This document shows, one piece after another, positions 52,232-59,733 of a DNA stretch of 64,000 bases; position 1 is the first letter of the stretch, and each line of letters starts with the position of its first letter. The DNA lies in contig NZ_PTRA01000001.1 of assembly GCF_002943425.1 (NCBI RefSeq), positions 2,976,001 to 3,040,000 of the forward strand, read 5' to 3'. This DNA is from Siphonobacter curvatus. GTDB taxonomy: Bacteria > Bacteroidota > Bacteroidia > Cytophagales > Spirosomataceae. The position numbers and the translations under genes were made by a program. Under the pieces are notes generated by a model. The model was not told the DNA's origin, made no database searches, and saw only the letters and a list, made by a program, of their open reading frames with translations.

Positions 52232-54607
52232 ATGCTACGCAACTACATCAAAGTCGCTTTACGAAATCTGTTCAAGCACAAATTATACTCCGTGGTCAAT
52301 ATCATGGGACTGGCCATTGGTATGGCGGTAACACTGTTGATTGGACTTTGGGTCTGGGACGAACTTTCGTTTAATCGCTCCTTCGAGCAGTACGACCGCA
52401 TTGCTCAGGTTATGCAGCACCAGACCCTTCAACAACAAAAAGAGACCTGGCCTGCCGTATCGATTCCCGTGGCGGCGGAGCTGCGTAACACCTACGGATC
52501 GGACTTCAAACACGTGGTTCTTTCTTCCTGGAATGATGATCACGTCCTTTCATCGGGGACGAAAAAACTGAAGTCCGACGGTAGTTTTATGGAACCCAAT
52601 GCCCCGGACTTGCTGAGTCTACGAATGCTGGCGGGCAGCCGGAAGGGATTGGCAAATCCTTCTTCCATCCTGCTTTCCGCATCCCTGGCCAAAGCCCTTT
52701 TCGGTACCAGGGATCCGATGGAACAGGTGATTAAGATTGATAACCAACTATCGGTAAAGGTGAGCGGGGTCTACGAAGATCTGCCTTCCAATACTTCCTT
52801 CCATAACCTGACCTTCCTTTTACCTTGGGATTTATACGTTTCCAGCGAAGATTGGGTGAAACGAAATCTAACTGACTGGCAGGAATACTCCTTCCAGGTG
52901 TTTGTACAACTCAGCCCCCAGGCTCAACTGGATCAGGTTTCGGCTAAACTCAAACCCCTGTTGGCCGTAAAAACCCGGCAAACTTCTCGCCCGGAAGTTT
53001 TTCTGCATCCGATGGCAAAATGGCATCTGTACGAAGAATTCAAGAACGGCGTCAACACGGGTGGCAGCATTCAGTACGTCTGGCTGTTTGGGTTGATTGG
53101 CTTCTTCATTCTACTACTGGCTTGTATCAATTTTATGAATCTGAGTACGGCCCGCAGTGAAAAACGAGCCAAGGAAGTAGGCATTCGAAAAGCCATCGGC
53201 TCGGTACGCACGCAGTTGATCAGCCAGTTTCTCAGCGAATCATTCCTGGTGGTTTTCATTGCTTTAGTACTAAGTCTGGGACTGGTTGAACTGGCTCTAC
53301 CCTGGTTTAATGCACTGGCCCATAAGCAGGTAGCCATTCTCTGGGACAATCCGGTTTTCTGGTGCATCACGCTCGGCTTTTGCCTGATTACGGCTCTGCT
53401 GGCGGGTAGTTATCCGGCCTTCTATTTATCTTCCTTCCAACCGGTCAAAGTGCTGAAAGGTACCTTTCAGGCCGGACGTTTTTCAGCCTTGCCCCGCAAG
53501 GCCCTGGTGATGGTACAGTTTACCATTTCCATCACCCTGATCATTGGCACCATCATCGTGTACCGGCAAATTGCGTTTGCCAAAGAGCGGCCCGTCGGGT
53601 ATACGCGGGAAGGACTGATCGCTGTACCCATGAATACGCCCGATCTGTACGGACACTACGACGCCATTCGGAATGACCTATTTCAGACCGGAGCTGTACT
53701 GGAGATGTCCGAGTCTTCCAGTGCACCCACGCGGGTACAATCCGTCAATTTTGATTTTACCTGGAAAGGCAAAGATCCCAACACGAAACCGCTGTTTGCC
53801 TACATCGCCGTTACCCATGATTTTGGTTCTACCATCGGCTGGCAGTTTGTACAGGGCCGTAATTTCTCCCGAAGCCATTCGACGGATACACTCGGACTAG
53901 TGATCAACGAGGCGGCTGTTCAACAAATCGGCTTTCAGCATCCCGTCGGAGAAATGCTTCAGAAAGGTGGAAAAACCTATCAAATCATCGGCGTCATTAA
54001 GGATATGGTGATGGATTCGCCCTTTAGTGCCGCCCGCCCCACCCTGTATACGCTGGATTACGGCTGGGTCAATTACATCAACATCCGGATTAATCCGAAG
54101 CTACCCATGCGTACGTCGCTGGCCGCCATCGAGCAGGTATTTCGAAAATACAATCCAGAAAGTCCGTTCGATTATCGATTTGTCAGCGAAGAGTACGCCC
54201 GGAAATTTGCCACGGAAGACCGCATTAGTCAGCTTACTTCCTTCTTTGCCGGACTCACCATTTTCATTTCCTGCCTGGGTTTATTTGGACTGGCCTCCTA
54301 CGTAGCCGAACAGCGAACCAAGGAAATTGGCATTCGGAAAGTCCTGGGAGCTTCCGTACTCAATCTATGGCAGCTATTGTCGAAAGAATTCGTAACCTTG
54401 GTTTTGCTTTCTTGCCTTCTGTCCGTGCCCCTTGCGTATTATTTCATGAACAACTGGCTGGACCACTACGAGTATCGGACGAACATCTCCGGTTGGATTT
54501 TCTTCGCCGCGGGTCTGGGGGCTCTGGTGATTACCGTACTGACCGTGAGTTATCAGGCCTTATCGGCGGCTTTGATTAATCCGGTGAAGAGTCTGAAATC
54601 CGAATAA
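52232..54607 (+). CDS. P15: two-module FtsX/MacB-like ABC permease, group II
   Basis: 791 residues from the ATG at MLRNYIKVALRNL; a GTG-type start ten codons earlier is not favoured. Group II, very close to P17: TM1 GMAVTLLIGLWVWDELSF, then YDRIAQVMQHQT, GGSIQYVWLFGLIG before TM2, EVGIRKAIGSVRTQL in module 1, LPRKALVMVQFTIS at TM5, FTWKGKDPN in domain 2 and KEIGIRKVLGASVLNLWQL in module 2. The tail is NPVKSLKSE. P16, of group I, stands between the two close relatives. The gap to P16 holds a 9-bp hairpin. Confidence 0.94.
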   Translation: MLRNYIKVALRNLFKHKLYSVVNIMGLAIGMAVTLLIGLWVWDELSFNRSFEQYDRIAQVMQHQTLQQQKETWPAVSIPVAAELRNTYGSDFKHVVLSSWNDDHVLSSGTKKLKSDGSFMEPNAPDLLSLRMLAGSRKGLANPSSILLSASLAKALFGTRDPMEQVIKIDNQLSVKVSGVYEDLPSNTSFHNLTFLLPWDLYVSSEDWVKRNLTDWQEYSFQVFVQLSPQAQLDQVSAKLKPLLAVKTRQTSRPEVFLHPMAKWHLYEEFKNGVNTGGSIQYVWLFGLIGFFILLLACINFMNLSTARSEKRAKEVGIRKAIGSVRTQLISQFLSESFLVVFIALVLSLGLVELALPWFNALAHKQVAILWDNPVFWCITLGFCLITALLAGSYPAFYLSSFQPVKVLKGTFQAGRFSALPRKALVMVQFTISITLIIGTIIVYRQIAFAKERPVGYTREGLIAVPMNTPDLYGHYDAIRNDLFQTGAVLEMSESSSAPTRVQSVNFDFTWKGKDPNTKPLFAYIAVTHDFGSTIGWQFVQGRNFSRSHSTDTLGLVINEAAVQQIGFQHPVGEMLQKGGKTYQIIGVIKDMVMDSPFSAARPTLYTLDYGWVNYINIRINPKLPMRTSLAAIEQVFRKYNPESPFDYRFVSEEYARKFATEDRISQLTSFFAGLTIFISCLGLFGLASYVAEQRTKEIGIRKVLGASVLNLWQLLSKEFVTLVLLSCLLSVPLAYYFMNNWLDHYEYRTNISGWIFFAAGLGALVITVLTVSYQALSAALINPVKSLKSE

Positions 54608-54615
54608 CGTACACC

Positions 54616-54650
54616 CACGCTGACGGGATGGTTTATACTCTGTCAGCGTG
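54616..54650 (+). terminator. Weak hairpin after P15
   Basis: CACGCTGAC with GTCAGCGTG, 17-nt loop, followed by CCCCCC rather than Ts, so it is more likely an attenuator or stability element than a true terminator. Confidence 0.45.
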
Positions 54651-54666
54651 CCCCCCCTTAACGATC

Positions 54667-57069
54667 ATGCTAAAAAATTACTTCCTCGTCGCGTACCGTA
54701 CCTTACTACGGCATAAGGGCTATACGCTGCTGAATATCTGGGGGCTTACCCTGGGGCTGTCTTGTGGCGTACTCGTCTTTCTGCTGATCAAGTTTCACCT
54801 TAGCTTCGACCAGTATCATAGCAAGATTGATCGTACCTATCAAATCACTACGCAAACCAGGGTAGACGGAATCAACGATGATCCGGGCGTTCCCTTTCCC
54901 CTCGCCCAGGCCCTACGGCAGGATTTTTCGTTCTTCGATGACGTGGCCCTTGTCTCGGGCGTTTACAATGCCTTGATTGCCGTACCCGGGGCGGAAGGAA
55001 AAAAGAAATTCAATGAGGCCCAGTCGCTGTGCTTTACCGAACCTTCGTATTTCAACATTCTGGATTACCAATGGCTAGCGGGACAACCTAAAACAGCCTT
55101 GCAGGAACCGAACGCGGTCGTGCTCACGCGTAAAGTAGCCGAGAAGTATTTCGGCTCTGTATCCGAAGCTCTCGGCAAGGTCATTCGGATGAACAATGAC
55201 CTGGACCTGAGCGTAACGGGCATCCTGGAAAACATTCCCGACAACACGGATCGGCGGCAGGAGCTTTTTGTTTCCCTGGCTACCCTCAAGAATAATCCGG
55301 GGTATGCCCGCAGTGGCCTCGATAACTGGTCGGGTTTTAGTTCGAGTACCACTTGCCTGCTCACCCTCAAAGCAGGGGTTAGCCCCCAACGACTGGAAAG
55401 GGCCCTACCCGCGTTCATCAAAAAGTATCACACTACTGAGGCTGCCCACTGGAACCATCCCGTTGTACCTTTTGCTACGATCCATTTCTCCGAAAAATAC
55501 GGGCGGGGGCTAACCTCTACGCACCTTTGGGCTTTGGGCTTGGTCGGTTTATTTCTGGTCGGAACGGCCTGTATTAACTTCGTGAATCTAGCGACGGCTC
55601 AGGCCCTCAAACGTTCCAAAGAAGTAGGCGTCCGGAAAGTTATTGGGGGTACGAAACTCCAGTTATTCGGACAATTTATGGCCGAAACCGTTGTTATCAC
55701 GTCTTGTTCGTTATTCCTGTCCGCCCTGGTTGCCGAACTCAGCTTACCCGTCCTGAATCAATGGGCTACGAATGCGGGGATGCCCTTTCCGTTGTTTACC
55801 CACACGAATCCACTGGCTGACGGACAATTGTGGCTATTTCTGTTCGGGATTGGCTTGGTGGTGGTACTGCTCTCCGGCTCGTATCCCGGGATTGTACTGG
55901 CGGGTTTCAAACCCGTTCAGGCGTTGAAAGGACAGGTATCTTCCCAACAGGTAGGCGGTATGTCCATCCGGCGGAGTCTGGTGGTGGTACAATTTATCAT
56001 CACCCAAATCCTGCTCATCAGTACCCTGGTCGTGATGCAGCAGATGCGTTTTTTCCAACGTACCTCGCTGGGTTTTACCACTTCGACCCTGAGCATAATC
56101 AATATTCCGGAGCAAACGCACGTACCCACCTTTCGCAACCAATTAGCCCAACTGCCGGGCATTGAAGCCATCAGCTTTTGTAGTAGCCCGCCAGCTTCTA
56201 CGACCAACAGTAATAACAACCATCGGTTTGATCAGCGGCAGGAGGAAGAGAGCTGGTCAGCCAACACGAAGCCCGCCGACAGCCATTACCTGGAAACCTT
56301 TGGGTTGACATTGGTCGCTGGCCATAACTTTCCCGAATCCGATACCGCCAGAGGGTATCTGGTCAATGAAACGTACGTCCGTCGTCTGGGTTTGAAACCG
56401 GAAGACGTGGTGGGTAAAAGTCTGGAAGTCTGGGGCCGCACCGCTCCCATTTACGGGGTGGTCAAGGACTGGTATAACCGGGCGGCGAGATCGGAAATCC
56501 AGCCCGTCATTCTCTTTCCCCGTACCAATAGTTATGCGGCCTGTGGACTGAGAATCAATCCACGGACGGTAACTGAAACCCTGCATTCCGTAGAGCAACT
56601 CTGGGAAGAAACCTTTCCTGATTATTTGTACCAGCCTTATGAGCTGGATGAACAGCTGACCCGATTCTACATCGCCGAAGAAATGATCCTGGCCTGCATC
56701 CAGTTTTTTGCCGGCATCGCCATTTTCATTGGATGCCTGGGCTTGTATGGACTGGTCAGTTTCATGGTAGCTCATAAAACCAAAGAAATTGGTGTACGTA
56801 AAGTACTCGGAGCCAGTATTCCGCAAATTCTAACGCTATTTGGTATTGAATTCAGTCGCTTGATTATTGTAGCTTTTCTGGTAGCCGCTCCCGTTGGTTG
56901 GTGGGCGATGTCTCAGTGGCTGAACGGCTATACCTACAAGATCCAGCTGGGTTGGGGAATTTACGCTCTCTCACTCATAGTAACCACAGGGATTGTCCTC
57001 GTGAGCGTCGGTTACCAATCGTTCCGGGCGGCTACGGCCAATCCAATCAAAAGTTTAAAATCAGAGTAG
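54667..57069 (+). CDS. P16: two-module FtsX/MacB-like ABC permease, group I
   Basis: 800 residues from the ATG at MLKNYFLVAYRTLLRHKG; an upstream GTG would add 13 non-family residues across a hairpin. Group I: GVPFPLAQALRQDFSF, DYQWLAGQP, NFVNLATAQALKRSKEVG, VRKVIGGTKLQL, LKGQVSSQQVGGMSIRRS and VAHKTKEIGVRKVLGASIPQ with LFGIEF in module 2. Domain 2 has APIYGVVKDWYNRA, less typical than the GVVKDFH form. The tail is NPIKSLKSE. It lies in the middle of the P14-P17 block with 59 bp before it and 117 bp after it. Confidence 0.94.
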   Translation: MLKNYFLVAYRTLLRHKGYTLLNIWGLTLGLSCGVLVFLLIKFHLSFDQYHSKIDRTYQITTQTRVDGINDDPGVPFPLAQALRQDFSFFDDVALVSGVYNALIAVPGAEGKKKFNEAQSLCFTEPSYFNILDYQWLAGQPKTALQEPNAVVLTRKVAEKYFGSVSEALGKVIRMNNDLDLSVTGILENIPDNTDRRQELFVSLATLKNNPGYARSGLDNWSGFSSSTTCLLTLKAGVSPQRLERALPAFIKKYHTTEAAHWNHPVVPFATIHFSEKYGRGLTSTHLWALGLVGLFLVGTACINFVNLATAQALKRSKEVGVRKVIGGTKLQLFGQFMAETVVITSCSLFLSALVAELSLPVLNQWATNAGMPFPLFTHTNPLADGQLWLFLFGIGLVVVLLSGSYPGIVLAGFKPVQALKGQVSSQQVGGMSIRRSLVVVQFIITQILLISTLVVMQQMRFFQRTSLGFTTSTLSIINIPEQTHVPTFRNQLAQLPGIEAISFCSSPPASTTNSNNNHRFDQRQEEESWSANTKPADSHYLETFGLTLVAGHNFPESDTARGYLVNETYVRRLGLKPEDVVGKSLEVWGRTAPIYGVVKDWYNRAARSEIQPVILFPRTNSYAACGLRINPRTVTETLHSVEQLWEETFPDYLYQPYELDEQLTRFYIAEEMILACIQFFAGIAIFIGCLGLYGLVSFMVAHKTKEIGVRKVLGASIPQILTLFGIEFSRLIIVAFLVAAPVGWWAMSQWLNGYTYKIQLGWGIYALSLIVTTGIVLVSVGYQSFRAATANPIKSLKSE

Positions 57070-57186
57070 TGGGTTTATTCTTCGAGAAAGGATACAGTAT
57101 TTGAAAGGGTATGCAACGCCAAAGGCGACTTTATCATCTTTGGAAGGAATGACCGGATTTTCTTCTTCACTCCTGCTCCCTACCCT

Positions 57187-59562
57187 ATGCTTCGTAACTA
57201 CTTTAAAGTCGCTATTCGTGCCTTACTGAAGAATAAGGCCTACTCGCTCATCAACATCGTCGGACTGGCTACGGGCATGGCGGTTACGCTGTTGATTGGG
57301 CTTTGGATCTGGGATGAACTGACGTTCGACCGCTACCACAAAAATTACGATCGCATTGCTCAGGTGATGCAGCACCAGACCTGGGATGGTCGCAAGGGAA
57401 CGCAGACCGCCGTGCCAGTCCCGCTGCACCTGGAACTGAGAGCCAAGTATCCCGACTTCAAATATGTAGTGCCCAGCTCCTGGACCTTCGATCACATTCT
57501 GGCTTACAAAGACAACAAGTTTACTAAAAAAGGAAATTACATCGGAGCCGATGCCCCGACGATGTTTTCCTTGCACATGGTGAAAGGGTCCTTACAGGGA
57601 CTGCGGGATCCCCATTCGATTCTCCTCAACGAATCCGTAGCGAAAGCGTTGTTTGGAGAAGAAGATCCGATCAATAAAATCGTCAAGTGCGATAATCAGA
57701 CGGAAGTAAAAGTAACCGGCGTTTACGAAGACCTGCCCGCCAATACGGAACTGGCAGATGTTTCCTATTTACTGCCCTGGGAACTGTACTTAACCGTAGA
57801 ACCCTGGGTGAAACGGAGCGAACAGGAATGGAATAACAATTCCTTCCAGACCTACGCCATGTTACAGCCCAACGCCGATTTCGATCAGGTTTCGGCTAAA
57901 ATTAAGTACATGAAGCTGCGTCACGATCCCAAGGATGCGGCTAAACCGGAAATTTTCCTGCACCCCATGTCGAAGTGGCACCTATACTCCGAATTCAAGG
58001 AAGGCGTCATTACGGGGGGGCGTATTGAGTTTGTCTGGCTGTTTGGGATCATCGGGGCTTTTGTACTCCTGCTGGCCTGCATCAATTTCATGAACCTGAG
58101 TACGGCCCGCAGCGAGAAACGTGCCAAAGAAGTGGGTATCCGTAAAGCCATCGGCTCGCTACGCCCGCAACTGATCGGTCAGTTTCTGAGCGAATCCTTG
58201 CTGGTTGCCCTATTGGCCTTTATTCTGTCTATCTTTCTGGTGGAGAGTTCGCTACCCCTTTTTAACGATCTGGCCAGTAAGCATTTATCGATCCCCTGGA
58301 GCAATCCGATCTTTTGGCTCATTGGGCTAAGTTTTACCTTCTTCACGGGTTTCATTGCGGGAAGCTATCCGGCCTTTTATTTATCCTCCTTTGAGCCCGT
58401 CAAGGTACTCAAGGGTACCTTTCGCGTGGGACGGTATGCCTCGCTACCCCGAAAAGTGCTGGTCGTCATTCAGTTTACCGTTTCGGTAACCCTCATCATC
58501 GGAACGATCATCGTGTTCCGGCAGATTCAGTTTGCCAAAAATCGACCCATTGGCTTCTCAAGGGACGGGCTTATCACCTTGACCATGAATACCGAAGATA
58601 TTCGCAAAAACTACGAAACCTTCCGTACCGAACTGCTGGGCAGTGGAGTCGTGGCCAGCGTTACCAAATCCTCCAGTCCCATTACGGATCTGTATTCCAA
58701 CCAGATTGGATTCGACTGGAAGGGAAAGGACCCCAATAAACAGGCCTTATTCGGTATTGTAGCCGTCAGCTCGGGCTATGGAAAAACGATGGGTCTACAG
58801 TTTACCGCAGGTCGTGATTTCTCGGACGCCTTTGCTACAGACTCCTCCGCCTTTCTTCTCAACGAAGCAGCGGCGGCTTACATTGGCAAGAAAAATCTGG
58901 TTGGTGAAACCATCAAATGGAACGGCAAAGACTATACCGTGGTCGGAATCATCAAAAACGTCATGATGACTTCGCCGTATAAGGCCGCGATGCCGACCAT
59001 TTTCACTTTTAACCCCAGTTGGTCGGGTATCATCACCATCAGGATCAGCCCAACGGTCAGCACCACGCAAGCCCTGAGCCAGATCGAAGAAATCTACAAA
59101 AAGCACGATCGGAATGCTCCCTTCGATTACAAGTTTTCGAGCGAAGAGTACGCCCGGAAATTTGCTTCCGAAGAGCGAGTCGGGAAACTGGCCACCTTCT
59201 TTGCCTGTCTGGCCATTTTCATTTCCTGCCTAGGCTTATTCGGACTGGCCTCTTTCGTCGCAGAGCAGCGGATTAAGGAGATTGGCGTTCGGAAAGTACT
59301 CGGTGCCTCGGTATTCAATCTCTGGGGAATGCTCTCGAAAGACTTTGTCTGGTTAGTACTGATTTCATTCGGCCTTTCCGTACCCATCGCGTATTTCTTC
59401 ATGAATAACTGGCTGGCTCGCTACGAATATCATTCCGAGTTAAGCTGGTGGGTGTTCGCCGCCGCTGGTCTCGGAGCCCTGCTGATAACGCTGGCCACGG
59501 TCAGTTACCAGGCGATTAATGCCGCTTTGATGAATCCGGTACGGAGTTTGAAAAGCGAGTAA
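57187..59562 (+). CDS. P17: two-module FtsX/MacB-like ABC permease, group II
   Basis: 791 residues, the same length as P15 and clearly its nearest relative (YDRIAQVMQHQTW, GGRIEFVWLFGIIG, EVGIRKAIGSLRPQL, LPRKVLVVIQFTVS, FDWKGKDPN, KEIGVRKVLGASVFNLWGM then LSKDF). Compared with P15 it has RIKEIG instead of RTKEIG and the tail NPVRSLKSE. The 117-bp upstream gap contains a short CGCC-AAA-GGCG hairpin but no dyad module. It closes the P14-P17 block; operator site F starts 31 bp after the stop codon. Confidence 0.94.
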   Translation: MLRNYFKVAIRALLKNKAYSLINIVGLATGMAVTLLIGLWIWDELTFDRYHKNYDRIAQVMQHQTWDGRKGTQTAVPVPLHLELRAKYPDFKYVVPSSWTFDHILAYKDNKFTKKGNYIGADAPTMFSLHMVKGSLQGLRDPHSILLNESVAKALFGEEDPINKIVKCDNQTEVKVTGVYEDLPANTELADVSYLLPWELYLTVEPWVKRSEQEWNNNSFQTYAMLQPNADFDQVSAKIKYMKLRHDPKDAAKPEIFLHPMSKWHLYSEFKEGVITGGRIEFVWLFGIIGAFVLLLACINFMNLSTARSEKRAKEVGIRKAIGSLRPQLIGQFLSESLLVALLAFILSIFLVESSLPLFNDLASKHLSIPWSNPIFWLIGLSFTFFTGFIAGSYPAFYLSSFEPVKVLKGTFRVGRYASLPRKVLVVIQFTVSVTLIIGTIIVFRQIQFAKNRPIGFSRDGLITLTMNTEDIRKNYETFRTELLGSGVVASVTKSSSPITDLYSNQIGFDWKGKDPNKQALFGIVAVSSGYGKTMGLQFTAGRDFSDAFATDSSAFLLNEAAAAYIGKKNLVGETIKWNGKDYTVVGIIKNVMMTSPYKAAMPTIFTFNPSWSGIITIRISPTVSTTQALSQIEEIYKKHDRNAPFDYKFSSEEYARKFASEERVGKLATFFACLAIFISCLGLFGLASFVAEQRIKEIGVRKVLGASVFNLWGMLSKDFVWLVLISFGLSVPIAYFFMNNWLARYEYHSELSWWVFAAAGLGALLITLATVSYQAINAALMNPVRSLKSE

Positions 59563-59592
59563 TTGGCTATCCATTCCTAGAATAGGTATTCC

Positions 59593-59630
59593 TGTCCATT
59601 TACGAACAGTTGACTGTTCGTAAATGGACA
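59593..59630. promoter_or_regulatory. Tandem dyad operator, site F
   Basis: TGTCCATTTACGAACA (59593-59608) and TGTTCGTAAATGGACA (59615-59630), 6 bp apart, also a perfect 17-bp inverted repeat. The middle box is TAAAAATCAG (59651-59660), the weakest of the six. Confidence 0.78.
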
Positions 59631-59686
59631 TCTTTATTTATATAAATAACTAAAAATCAGACACTTATTCATTCACTAATCCCTAG

Positions 59687-59702
59687 GGCATGACTTTCTA
59701 GG
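59687..59702 (+). promoter_or_regulatory. GGCAYRRCTTT promoter element, site F
   Basis: GGCATGACTTTCTAGG preceded by AG; 56 bp after the operator, 26 bp after the middle box and 47 bp before the P18 ATG. Confidence 0.62.
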
Positions 59703-59733
59703 TACTGTTTCAATACCCTTAATCCCAGAACCT

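Noticed and set aside
57121-57186. AGGCGACTTTATC before P17 as a possible seventh promoter element
   Set aside because: It lacks the CA of GGCAY, and no dyads or TGATTAYCAG box are found at the required distances.
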